Source: Paenibacillus alginolyticus DSM 5050 = NBRC 15375 (GTDB taxonomy: Bacteria > Bacillota > Bacilli > Paenibacillales > NBRC-103111). From it: a stretch of DNA of 56,357 nt. The stretch's first letter is position 1. Each line of letters starts with the position of its first letter. This document shows positions 24,334-32,434 of the stretch, piece by piece. The stretch is taken from positions 1-56,357 of the forward strand of contig NZ_AUGY01000052.1 of the NCBI RefSeq assembly GCF_000422905.1. Reading direction: 5' to 3'. The position numbers and the translations under genes are program-made. The notes beneath the pieces are model-generated. The model searched no databases, was not told the origin of the DNA, and was given only the letters and a program-made list of their open reading frames with translations.

Positions 24334-25758
24334 ATGAAAGCTTATGATTTTATCGTAGTTGGTGCAGGACCTGCCGGTATTTTTGCTTGTTATGAAATGA
24401 CACTGCTTCACCCTAACGCTAAAGTATTGCTCGTAGACAAAGGCCATGATATTTACCATCGCAGTTGTCCGATTCTGGAAAGTAAAATCAAACTTTGTCC
24501 TCCCCCAGCAGGTAAAAAGGACTTCTCCGGTTGTCTTCCTGCCTGTTCTATTACGGCTGGCTTCGGAGGCGCGGGCGCTTATAGCGATGGAAAATTCAAC
24601 ATCACGACCGAATTCGGCGGTTGGATGACGGATTATTTGGCACCGACCAAAGTGATCGATCTAATTCGTTATGTGGATAGCATTAATCTACAGCATGGTG
24701 CAACAGAGAATATTACGGACCCTACGACTGAAGCTGTAAAAGATATTGAGCAGCGTTCCTATGCTGCAGGTCTAAAGCTGCTTCGCGCTCAGGTTAGACA
24801 TCTGGGAACCGAGCAAAACTTGATGATTTTGAAATCCATCTATGAACATTTGAAAACACGGATCGATATGCAGTTCAAGGCTGAAGTTGAAGATATCCTT
24901 ACTACCAAACGAGAAGATAAGCATGTAATCCAAGGCATTCGGATGAAGGATGGCACAGAAATTCATAGTAAACAAGTGATGTTAGCGCCAGGAAGAGACG
25001 GCTCTGCATGGTTAACGCAAGTACTCAAAAAGCGCCGTCTCAAAATGTATAACAATCAAGTCGACGTAGGCGTCCGCGTAGAAACCTCGGATGTCGTTAT
25101 GCGCGAAATCAACGAGCATCTTTATGAAGGCAAGTTCATTTATAATACATCAGTGGGTACACGAGTACGTACATTCTGCAGCAATCCATCCGGTCATGTT
25201 GTGGTCGAGAATCACAGCGGCGTCATGGCAGCGAACGGCCATTCTTACAAGGATCCAGCTCTAGGTTCCAGTAATACGAACTTTGCCCTGCTCGTTTCTC
25301 ATAAATTCACTGAGCCTTTCGATAAGCCGAATGAATATGCGCGTGAAATATGTAAACATGCGAATGACTTATCCAGCGGCGGCGTTATTGTGCAGAAATT
25401 TGGGGACATTATGCGTGGACGCAGGTCAACGGCTGATCGGATTCGCGAAGGCTTCCTTGAGCCGACTTTATCTGAAGCTATTCCAGGTGATCTTGGACTC
25501 GTTCTTCCTTACAATACCATGAAAAGTTTAATTGAAATGATCCAAGCGCTCGAAAAAGTAACGCCAGGTATCGCTTCTGAGCATACTCTTTTCTATGGTG
25601 TTGAAGCGAAATTTTATTCCGCTCGTCCTAAACTTAGTGAAAGTTTCGAAACGGAGATACAAGGCTTGTTCTGTGGCGGTGACGGGGCAGGAATTACAAG
25701 AGGCTTGGCCCAAGCAGGGGCTGCGGGCATCTGGGTGGCACGCAACGTTGTCGTCTAA
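24334..25758 (+). CDS. FAD-dependent dehydrogenase (COG2509-like)
   Basis: This 474-residue flavoprotein has an N-terminal dinucleotide fold VVGAGPAGIFACYE with acidic VDKGHD, then CPPPAGKKDFSGC and GFGGAGAYSDGKFN. Its C-terminal FAD motif is LFCGGDGAGITRGLAQAGAAG. This pattern fits the COG2509 family of uncharacterised FAD-dependent dehydrogenases. The reaction is not known. GAGGAGA precedes the ATG. A purine-type riboswitch and terminator in its leader tie it to purine levels, so a role in purine or purine-derived redox chemistry is possible but is inference. A weak hairpin (CTAACTC/GAGTTAG, 25815-25832) may end the transcript. Confidence 0.88.
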   Translation: MKAYDFIVVGAGPAGIFACYEMTLLHPNAKVLLVDKGHDIYHRSCPILESKIKLCPPPAGKKDFSGCLPACSITAGFGGAGAYSDGKFNITTEFGGWMTDYLAPTKVIDLIRYVDSINLQHGATENITDPTTEAVKDIEQRSYAAGLKLLRAQVRHLGTEQNLMILKSIYEHLKTRIDMQFKAEVEDILTTKREDKHVIQGIRMKDGTEIHSKQVMLAPGRDGSAWLTQVLKKRRLKMYNNQVDVGVRVETSDVVMREINEHLYEGKFIYNTSVGTRVRTFCSNPSGHVVVENHSGVMAANGHSYKDPALGSSNTNFALLVSHKFTEPFDKPNEYAREICKHANDLSSGGVIVQKFGDIMRGRRSTADRIREGFLEPTLSEAIPGDLGLVLPYNTMKSLIEMIQALEKVTPGIASEHTLFYGVEAKFYSARPKLSESFETEIQGLFCGGDGAGITRGLAQAGAAGIWVARNVVV

Positions 25759-25862
25759 TTATTTCCGGGGAAATACGATTTCTTTCGTCAAGATCTGCTT
25801 TTTAACTATCGGATCTAACTCATTAGAGTTAGGTCCTTTGGTAATTTTACGTATAAAACTAC

Positions 25863-25919
25863 TTTAAATCTCTTTTAAAATATGGTAAGATGTAAACGTT
25901 CTCAATGTAAGCGTTATCA
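25863..25919 (+). promoter_or_regulatory. promoter with two tandem CcpA cre sites
   Basis: A promoter TTTAAA, 17 bp, TAAGAT (25863-25891) is followed at once by TGTAAACGTTCTCA (25891-25904) and TGTAAGCGTTATCA (25906-25919). The second matches the cre consensus TGWAARCGYTWNCA fully, the first with one mismatch. Sites just after the -10 box are typical of CcpA repression. Confidence 0.75.
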
Positions 25920-25940
25920 TTTTTAAAGGGGGATTACAAA

Positions 25941-26309
25941 ATGAATGTAGCGCTCGAAATCGAAACAAGGAACACCTATGAAGACTTCGCACTTGAGAAG
26001 GATATCATGTACTTCCGTGTCGGAGAACATGGGCTCGTCTCTTTCCATGGGAAAAACTATCACATCAAAAAACGCATGAACACCGAGCAAATTCAAGAAA
26101 TTACTGCAAATAGCTCCTTCTTCAAAGTCAACACGGATTGCTATGTGAACACAAAGAAAATTCTACAGATTCAGGATGGCAAAGTGTTTTTCGAAATTAA
26201 AGGTGCTGATTCCAAATTTGCTTCGATTACGAAGCTTCGCCAATTCCGACTGAAAGAAATCGTGCAGCAGCACAAAGCGGAAGCAGCCGCAGGTGAAACA
26301 GCAAAATAA
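25941..26309 (+). CDS. stand-alone LytTR DNA-binding protein
   Basis: This 122-residue protein is almost wholly a LytTR domain: DIMYFRVGEHGLVSFHGKNY, then SFFKVNTDCYVNTKKILQI, the usual F-x-R/K-x-H-x-S region with Asn-Thr-Asp in place of His, and a helical tail rich in Ala and Glu. It has no receiver domain, so it is not a response regulator. It probably regulates a few genes directly or by interaction. AAGGGGG precedes the ATG. Tandem cre sites at its promoter point to carbon catabolite control. A terminator follows. Confidence 0.82.
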   Translation: MNVALEIETRNTYEDFALEKDIMYFRVGEHGLVSFHGKNYHIKKRMNTEQIQEITANSSFFKVNTDCYVNTKKILQIQDGKVFFEIKGADSKFASITKLRQFRLKEIVQQHKAEAAAGETAK

Positions 26310-26375
26310 CGAAACCTGATCTTAAGGCACAGTGTTGTATCAAACTACAGCGGCCACGAGGTTATATAGGGAAAA

Positions 26376-26407
26376 GAGCTAACGAGAATCCTCGCTAGCT
26401 CCTTTTT
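26376..26407. terminator. bidirectional terminator between convergent genes
   Basis: GAGCTAACGAG and CTCGCTAGCTC pair around AATC, with one mismatch, followed by CTTTTT on the plus strand and preceded by GGGAAAA. Confidence 0.75.
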
Positions 26408-26416
26408 GGTCGAATC

Positions 26417-26815
26417 CTATGAAATTTTTGCGAGTGTTTCTTGTTGATGCTCACGGATAAGAAAGCGTATGTAGTCGACTGTTGTATCTTTCACCTTTTT
26501 GGCTTCTTCCAAAGTCGCGAAGCTGTACTCAGCATGATCTGTGCTTTCGTACTTCTTCAGCTCTTCATAGTTCATTCCAAGTGTGGAGAAGTTATAAACC
26601 AGTTCGTAGGGTGTCTTCATATCCACATTTTTCACGAAAATATCTTTGGAAAAGAATGAGCCTTGTTTCTCCACTTTAAAAATCACACGAAACGGCTTGT
26701 CTTTATCCGACACAAAGCACTTGATAACAACGTCGATTTCCATCGTTTTATAATCCACAGCGTTCGTAGGTTCCTGCTTTGGTGTATGCATCCATTTTTT
26801 CAAAAAAACCAGCAC
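26417..26815 (-). CDS. hypothetical protein (132 aa)
   Basis: I do not recognise this family. The longest frame starts at 26929 inside the end of the MFS gene, but GTG at 26815 has GGGGAGGGA 5 bp upstream and is preferred. The protein is soluble, with a predicted beta-rich middle (IDVVIKCFVSDKDKPFRVIFKVEKQ) and a helical end (EEAKKVKDTTVDYIRFLIREH). No catalytic motif or cysteine pair is seen. It lies 114 bp after the MFS gene and may be read through from it. Confidence 0.65.
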   Translation of the reverse strand: MLVFLKKWMHTPKQEPTNAVDYKTMEIDVVIKCFVSDKDKPFRVIFKVEKQGSFFSKDIFVKNVDMKTPYELVYNFSTLGMNYEELKKYESTDHAEYSFATLEEAKKVKDTTVDYIRFLIREHQQETLAKIS

Positions 26816-26929
26816 AAGATTCCCTCCCCAATAACGACATGAATATAACTCATATTGTAGCGGATACACCAACAATTGACAATCCAAAAAATGGTTATTT
26901 TTGCAATTAAAAATAACATTTCCTCTCAT

Positions 26930-28198
26930 TTATGAGGCAGTTCCTATCTCACCAAGCGATTTCTTAGAGGATTTCTTCCTATAATTCCAAATAATAATCA
27001 GACAAAGCACACCAGTTAACACACCGCAACAGACGAAAGCCCCATTCGCACCATATCGATCTGCGACAAATCCAGCAAAAATGCTTCCTATCGGCGTGGA
27101 ACCCGCAAATACAAGTGAATACACACTCATTACACGCGCGCGATACTCCTCTTTGGCATGTATCTGAAGGGAAGAATTACTGTTCGTTGCAAATATGATG
27201 TTGAAAAATCCGGTAACAGCCAGCAATCCACCGCAGACCCAAACGGAAGTGCTTAGTCCATTTAAGACCAAACAAACCGCCACTACTAAACTAGCTACAA
27301 TGCTTAATTTAAGCATTGGGCCTTGCTTGCTGCGGAATGACATCGTAAGAGCCCCCGCGAAAGAACCCACACCCAGACATGACATTAACGTGCCATACGT
27401 CGTCTCTCCCATGTGCAGCACACTTTTTGTAAAAACCGGAATGAGTACATTAAAGTTAAAAGCAAGCGTGCCGATCACCGTTACGAGAAGCACAGTCTGT
27501 GCTAGCAAAGGATCTCTTGCAATGTAGACAATGCCATCTTTAATTTCCTTCATTATGCCGTCGCGTGAGTTCTTCTTCCGAACATAGGGCGCTGCTTGAA
27601 TATGAAACAATCCATACAGAACAGCCAGAAAGCTAACTCCATTCAGCAAGAAGCACCAACCGGCACCCAGCCAAGCCATCATCACTGCACCAATCGCAGG
27701 ACCAACGATTCTTGCCATGTTAAATGTCGTTGAATTGAGGGCTATGGCGTTCATCAGATCTTCTTTTCCCACGATTTCTATATTAAATGACTGTCTCGTT
27801 GGCATATCCAGCGTGTTATTTAGCCCAAGCAGCAGCGCTAGCACAATGATATAGCTGTACTTTACCGTATCCGTCAAGACGAGTAATGCCAACGTAAAAG
27901 CTAGAATCATCGCGACCGTTTGCGTGACAAGCAGAATGTTCTTCTTGGGAAACTTATCGACGATAATACCTGCAAACAAGGAAAATAAAAGGATTGGGAG
28001 GAACTGACATGCCGCGACAATGCCAAGTTTAAGAGGTGAGCCCGTGATCGTCAGAACGAGCCAAGACTGACCAATATTTTGCATCCATGTTCCAATGAGA
28101 GATACACATTGACCTAGCCATAGATACCGATAATTACGATGCGTTAATGCATGAAAATGCTTATCGACAAACAGTGAACCTGCAAGCTTCATATTCAT
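26930..28198 (-). CDS. MFS transporter (DHA3/EntS-like efflux)
   Basis: This 422-residue, 12-helix major facilitator starts at the MarR stop (4-bp ATGA overlap). It shows LWLGQCVSLIGTWMQNIGQSWL in helix 1, the motif A-like loop GIIVDKFPKKN after helix 2, and FVADRYGANGAF in the second half, typical of the DHA3 drug/siderophore efflux group. Pairing with a MarR regulator suggests export of a toxic small molecule that also relieves repression. The substrate cannot be read from sequence. Confidence 0.9.
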   Translation of the reverse strand: MNMKLAGSLFVDKHFHALTHRNYRYLWLGQCVSLIGTWMQNIGQSWLVLTITGSPLKLGIVAACQFLPILLFSLFAGIIVDKFPKKNILLVTQTVAMILAFTLALLVLTDTVKYSYIIVLALLLGLNNTLDMPTRQSFNIEIVGKEDLMNAIALNSTTFNMARIVGPAIGAVMMAWLGAGWCFLLNGVSFLAVLYGLFHIQAAPYVRKKNSRDGIMKEIKDGIVYIARDPLLAQTVLLVTVIGTLAFNFNVLIPVFTKSVLHMGETTYGTLMSCLGVGSFAGALTMSFRSKQGPMLKLSIVASLVVAVCLVLNGLSTSVWVCGGLLAVTGFFNIIFATNSNSSLQIHAKEEYRARVMSVYSLVFAGSTPIGSIFAGFVADRYGANGAFVCCGVLTGVLCLIIIWNYRKKSSKKSLGEIGTAS

Positions 28199-28644
28199 GG
28201 CTCCACCTGCTCCTCTGCGAAACGGGACGCATTATCTCCCATTTTCTCCAAAATCGTCAAAGCCAGTTGTTTCTCCTCATCCGATAAACCAAACGTTAGA
28301 CGCTCTCGCCAATCCGTCAGCACCTTGCGCACATCCCCCTTAATCAGCAGCGCCTTCTCAGTCAGATGAACTTCGTTGCATCTCTTATCTTTTTTACTGA
28401 CCGTGCGGGTTATGTAGCCTTGCTCTTCTAGCTTTTTAAGCGCTTTAGCTGTCGTACCTTTATCAATCTTCAAATAATCCGCCAACTCTTCTTGCGTGAG
28501 TCCATCTTCTTTATACAGCGCGTTGATGAAAATATGCTGCCCTCTGCCGATGTCATATTTCTTCAAATGCTCACCAATATACATCTGCCCATAACGGTAA
28601 ATGAGTGAGACCCACCTTGGTATCGAATTCCTGTTTTCGATCAT
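28195..28644 (-). CDS. MarR-family regulator
   Basis: This protein of about 150 residues has the MarR winged helix: GLTQEELADYLKIDKGTTAKALKKLEEQGYITR and the wing SKKDKRCNEVHLTEKA. The start is uncertain: ATG at 28644 is 9 nt from GGAG and is chosen over ATG at 28650, which is too close. It is coupled to the MFS gene by a 4-bp overlap. A perfect palindrome over its promoter -35 is its probable operator, so it should repress its own operon until a ligand binds. Confidence 0.9.
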   Translation of the reverse strand: MIENRNSIPRWVSLIYRYGQMYIGEHLKKYDIGRGQHIFINALYKEDGLTQEELADYLKIDKGTTAKALKKLEEQGYITRTVSKKDKRCNEVHLTEKALLIKGDVRKVLTDWRERLTFGLSDEEKQLALTILEKMGDNASRFAEEQVEP

Positions 28645-28711
28645 AAACATGTCTCCTCTGTTTGAGCAAAATTGTAAAGAACTTCCGTATCGTTGCACTT
28701 GCTACTGTTTT

Positions 28712-28745
28712 ATCATACGACCGATTAGTTGCATGTGCAACTAAT
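28712..28745 (-). promoter_or_regulatory. MarR-MFS promoter and operator
   Basis: The minus strand has TTGCAC, 17 bp, TATGAT (28740-28712). A perfect palindrome ATTAGTTGCA-TG-TGCAACTAAT (28724-28745) covers the -35. A degenerate TTGCACTTGC copy lies at 28693-28702 downstream of the start. This is the layout of an autorepressed MarR operon. Confidence 0.8.
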
Positions 28746-28826
28746 TTTTGAGGGTGATTTTTAAAAACATTTACAATCAATAACCAACACCTAACGTCCT
28801 AGATCCACACCCAGCACCTACAGCCA

Positions 28827-29064
28827 CACTAGCATCAACATTAACATCAACTTCAACATCAACATCAACATCAACTTCAACATCAACATCGACACCGACA
28901 CCAACACCGACACCAACACCGACACCAACATCAACATCAACATCAACATCAACATCAACATCAACATCAACATCAACTTCAACTTCAACATCAACATCAG
29001 CACCAACACCAACACCAACACCAATACCAGCACCAACACCGACACCGACACTGACACCAACACC
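28827..29064. repeat. hexanucleotide microsatellite
   Basis: About 40 copies of a 6-bp unit occur in tandem, mainly CATCAA with CACCAA, CACCGA and CTTCAA variants, read on the plus strand. All frames are open by composition, but there is no ribosome binding site and no flanking coding sequence, so a protein is unlikely. Such arrays change length by slippage. Confidence 0.85.
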
Positions 29065-29144
29065 CTATTTTACCAAGGCTGCTTACCAAATTTGCGGCTG
29101 TATAAGTGAGTTTTAGTTTGAGGAGGCGTTTTCGAGGTTTTAAG

Positions 29145-29321
29145 CATGTTTTTCATCGCTAACGAGACGTGAGTTCATTTTTTCGTGCGTTTAACGATGA
29201 AAAACATCGAATCAGCATTCACTTTGGTCAAAATACGTACAAACGCCAACTTTAAGGATGTTTTTCATCACTATGAGGGCAAAATTGGTCTTCTACTTCA
29301 CTATAGCGATGAAAATCATCG
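29145..29321. repeat. four-box palindrome array (GATG/CATC type)
   Basis: Boxes are CATGTTTTTCATCG (29145-29158), CGATGAAAAACATCG (29195-29209), GGATGTTTTTCATCA (29256-29270) and CGATGAAAATCATCG (29307-29321). The T-rich and A-rich cores alternate, so orientation alternates. Centres are about 50, 61 and 51 bp apart. Confidence 0.7.
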
Positions 29322-29404
29322 TTACAGTGAGGTAGGGAAGTCCTAATCCTGGCCGTTCAGCAATCTCAGAGCTGTCGGGCTGTAGTGAGACATGAAGGAT
29401 GCCT

Positions 29405-29531
29405 AAATAGGCTCGGAATACGAGCCTATTTCTGATTTTGACTAAGTTAAGCTCCTTTTCCGAGCCTAATTCTTTGCAATAGCCGTGGTAAGCAGGAACT
29501 GATAGGCAGAGAAGTCGATTTCCGAGCTTAT
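29405..29531. repeat. palindromes of TAGGCTCG type
   Basis: At 29405-29431 arms AAATAGGCTCG and CGAGCCTATTT (11 bp, perfect) enclose 5 nt. Degenerate relatives lie at 29447-29469 (TTAAGCTC/CGAGCCTAA) and about 29501-29531 (GATAGGC/GAGCTTATC). Spacing is about 40 and 58 bp. It is a further palindrome set next to the 29145 array. Confidence 0.5.
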
Positions 29532-29581
29532 CGTCCGCGAGGACCCTAGTAAGGGAATTGCCCCCTGCCTAGAAAGTAATA

Positions 29582-29631
29582 AAAGAGCGAACACCCTAAC
29601 AGCTTACGCTGCATAGGTACTCGCTCTTTGT
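29582..29631 (-). terminator. terminator of the lactonase gene
   Basis: AAAGAGCGA and TCGCTCTTT arms enclose an inner CAGC-TTAC-GCTG stem. The minus strand continues TTTTATTAC. Confidence 0.75.
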
Positions 29632-29634
29632 GTC

Positions 29635-30720
29635 CTAAAGAAACTTGATGCAAACCGGCCGCGATACCGCTGCGGTTTGCCCTGTTTCACGCAGCTTTCC
29701 AGTTTCCGCATCGATGCGGAATACCGTAATGCTGTTCGAGTCCTGATTCGCCGCGAGGAGGAACTCCCCTTGCGGCGACAGGGCAAAGTTCCGCGGCGTC
29801 CGCCCGAGCGTCGCCTGCCAACCCACGACCGACAGCGTGCCGCTTTGTCGGTCTACTTCATAAACCGCGATACTATCGTGTCCGCGGTTGGATGCATACA
29901 CATAGCGGCCATCCTCGGAGAGGTGGATGTCCGCGCATGTGCTCTCGCCGCTGAAGCCTTCCGGCAGCGTCGAAATGCTCTGGACCGCGGTCAGAACTCC
30001 CGCGTCTGCCTCATACCCCAGCACGGTAACCGTGCTGTCCAGCTCATTGATCGCGTACACGTACCGACTGTCCGCGCTATAAACCAAATGCCGCGGGCCT
30101 GCGCCCGGCTTCATTGCCGCATCGCCATGCGGCAAAAGCAAGCCGCTCTCCGCGTCAATGCGGCTAACCACCAGCCGATCAAGGCCCAGATCGGCTGAAA
30201 TCGCAAATTGATTGTTCGGTGACGGAACAATCGAGTGCGCATGCGGAGCCTCTTGGCGATCCGCACGTGGCCCCAATGGGCCTTCGTGCTTCACTAGCTG
30301 CGCATGCTCACCAAGCCGCCCGTCCGCTTCAACCGAATAAACGGTCACACTGCCGCTTGAGTAATTCGCTACATACACCATTCGGTTAGTCTGGTCCAAG
30401 CTGATATAACAAGGAGCAGCTCCATCCGTAGGCTGCTGATTCAACTTCTCCAGCCTCCCGGTGCCGGCTTCTATCGCATAAGCTGCCGCTGATCCTCCGA
30501 AACGGCCATTATACGTTTCGGTCTCGCTCACTGCATACAACATCGTCCGTGCATCATTTAGCGCAAGGAAGGAAGCATTTGGCAAATCGGAATATGATTC
30601 CACCAGCCTCATTTCTCCGCTCAATGGATTGAACGCATACAATGAAATCCCATAGGCATGACGCTCATCTGTATAGGAACCCACATAAACATACAATTCT
30701 TTCTGTTCTCCTACTGACAT
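29635..30720 (-). CDS. pgl: lactonase-family beta-propeller (6-phosphogluconolactonase type)
   Basis: This protein of about 361 residues is a seven-bladed beta-propeller of the YkgB/Pgl lactonase family. It shows repeated blades such as YVYVGSYT, CYISLDQTNRMVYVANY, HSIVPSPNNQFAISADLG, GPRHLVYSADSRYVYAINELDSTV and RNFALSPQGEFLLAANQDSNSI. Members hydrolyse 6-phosphogluconolactone in the oxidative pentose phosphate pathway; some act on other lactones. ATG at 30720 has GGAGG 10 nt upstream; a TTG at 30726 is possible. The coding region is notably GC-rich compared with the AT-rich flanks. Confidence 0.85.
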   Translation of the reverse strand: MSVGEQKELYVYVGSYTDERHAYGISLYAFNPLSGEMRLVESYSDLPNASFLALNDARTMLYAVSETETYNGRFGGSAAAYAIEAGTGRLEKLNQQPTDGAAPCYISLDQTNRMVYVANYSSGSVTVYSVEADGRLGEHAQLVKHEGPLGPRADRQEAPHAHSIVPSPNNQFAISADLGLDRLVVSRIDAESGLLLPHGDAAMKPGAGPRHLVYSADSRYVYAINELDSTVTVLGYEADAGVLTAVQSISTLPEGFSGESTCADIHLSEDGRYVYASNRGHDSIAVYEVDRQSGTLSVVGWQATLGRTPRNFALSPQGEFLLAANQDSNSITVFRIDAETGKLRETGQTAAVSRPVCIKFL

Positions 30721-30816
30721 TGACAACTAGCCTCCACGATAGCGATTTCTGCTATAAACAGTGTCACTTCTACTCTCACATTTCCCTACTTAATCTCATA
30801 ATCCTGCTTTCTTGAC

Positions 30817-31434
30817 CTAACGACTTGCCCGCAACTTACGCCACACCGCAGTGACAACCATAGCCATCACCGCCCCATACAGAGCAAGCTCCATATCGTG
30901 GTGCGTATCCCAAGGATCACCTTGTGTTCCGAGGAACAAAATTCCAATCTCAGGAGCCACAAGCAGCGCCACCCACATTTCAATAAGCTCATAAAAAGCC
31001 CCCATTGCCAAAACGATGACACAAGTAATCACATAAAGCCATTTACTGCTTAGCCGCGTCCATGCGCTCATCGCTTCCCGAATCGGATAGGCTAGGAGCA
31101 ATCCAAAACTGAAATGTACCAAACGGTCGTAATTATCACGTTGCGAGTGAAAAATGAACTTCAACCAAACATCCACCCAATTCTCATTGTACGAATAATG
31201 AGCCCCAAACGTATGCAGTACCAGGAACAAAGCAATCCATGCATAAGACAGATTTGTAAAGGAAAAAAACTTATACATACTTACAAGTCCAATTAGCGCT
31301 GCCCATATCAGCAGATTTTCCAGAACCCAGTCATACCTGCTGTAAGGCTCCACCGCCAGCCAAATCCATATTCCTACATACATAACGATCATCATTTGTA
31401 ACAACCAGTTTTTCGTGAATGGAATAGTCTGCAT
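30817..31434 (-). CDS. YjdF-like DUF2238 membrane protein
   Basis: This 205-residue protein has about six membrane helices. It contains the DUF2238 hallmarks YDRLVHFSFGLLLAYP, AFYELIEMWVAL and GTQGDPWDTHHDMELALYGA, where conserved Asp, His and Glu lie at membrane borders. The family is widespread and its function is not established. It is on the same strand as the VanW gene upstream and the lactonase gene downstream, but gaps of about 90 bp make an operon uncertain. Confidence 0.85.
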   Translation of the reverse strand: MQTIPFTKNWLLQMMIVMYVGIWIWLAVEPYSRYDWVLENLLIWAALIGLVSMYKFFSFTNLSYAWIALFLVLHTFGAHYSYNENWVDVWLKFIFHSQRDNYDRLVHFSFGLLLAYPIREAMSAWTRLSSKWLYVITCVIVLAMGAFYELIEMWVALLVAPEIGILFLGTQGDPWDTHHDMELALYGAVMAMVVTAVWRKLRASR

Positions 31435-31519
31435 GGTTAGTCCCCCTTGTTATTACCAATAAACTCAGGTTACCTCGCCACTATCTTTTCCAAAAGTACT
31501 AAATTCAACTAGTACCTTC

Positions 31520-32323
31520 TTAAGACGTATTGAACAAGTCATACTTCACTTCAGAAAAGTTATGAATCATTTGCTCCTCCGCTGTTAAATTTCCAGTCCT
31601 TTTATCAATTACTTTGCGCCAAATCTCATTTTCACGATAGTTCCGGCCATCTTTCTCAAGAAAACGGTGGTTTCTCTCCTCGATATGATAGGCATTCGGT
31701 AAAAGCGCGTCACAATGTACGGAGCCTTTCAAATGCTCATCCGTCAGCCACAGCCGGAACTGGAAAGTATGCTGGGTAGGATTATAAATGCGCAGGTCTA
31801 TATAATTATAAAATACACTCGCTCCGCTCCCAAAAGGCAGCACCCGGTGATCATCCGGAAATGGATCAAAGCTATGGTGATGCCGCTCCACGACTTGAAG
31901 CGGGGTATGCAAAGCCATCCAAAACAGTAAATTGCCCAACTGGCATATCCCGCCTCCGACACCTCTTTTCACACCACCTTGCGATAACAGCAGGCCTTCA
32001 ATGTAGCCTTTAGCCGACGTTGTTTTCCCAACTAATTTCCAGAAGGAAAAGGTTTCACCCGGTCGAATCACAATGCCGTCCATACGTCCAACGCTGATCC
32101 GTAGATTTGTAATTTTGTTTTCTTGTAAGATAGGATCGGAAGAGCCGAGCTTTCTTCGCAGTAAGGATTGGTGCTTTTTGCAAGTATAAGGAAGTGAATG
32201 GACAACTCTATGCTTAGCATAGGTAATCGATGGATTCAAATTCAGGAAGTGCCGTTTCAGTCTCAACTGGGCAATTCGCAAGCGATAAAGCACGGGAAAC
32301 AAGCTTAGTAACTTTTGCTTCAT
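31520..32323 (-). CDS. VanW-family protein
   Basis: This 267-residue protein matches the VanW domain: GIVIRPGETFSFWKLVGKTTSAKGY, GGVKRGVGGGICQLGN, and VVERHHHSFD with YIDLRIYNPT. VanW was named from vancomycin-resistance clusters, but its biochemical role is unknown; it is probably linked to the cell envelope. It has no clear signal peptide. ATG at 32323 has AAGGAAGG 8 bp upstream; a GTG at 32332 overlaps that site and is rejected. Confidence 0.88.
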   Translation of the reverse strand: MKQKLLSLFPVLYRLRIAQLRLKRHFLNLNPSITYAKHRVVHSLPYTCKKHQSLLRRKLGSSDPILQENKITNLRISVGRMDGIVIRPGETFSFWKLVGKTTSAKGYIEGLLLSQGGVKRGVGGGICQLGNLLFWMALHTPLQVVERHHHSFDPFPDDHRVLPFGSGASVFYNYIDLRIYNPTQHTFQFRLWLTDEHLKGSVHCDALLPNAYHIEERNHRFLEKDGRNYRENEIWRKVIDKRTGNLTAEEQMIHNFSEVKYDLFNTS

Positions 32324-32434
32324 CCCATTCACCTTCCTTTTTCAGCCAAAAATAGGTTCATCATCCAAGTTAATAAATCACTAATTAAGATGTTCCATCC
32401 ATCGATTTGGTTCAATGAATTTTGGCATAATTTC

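Noticed and set aside
26816..26929. Long N-terminal extension of the 132-residue hypothetical protein
   Set aside because: It lacks a ribosome binding site and lies in AT-rich spacer; GTG at 26815 has a strong one.
28818..29063. An 81-residue Leu/Val/Met-rich protein on the minus strand
   Set aside because: It is the translation of the hexanucleotide repeat; no ribosome binding site and no flanking coding sequence.
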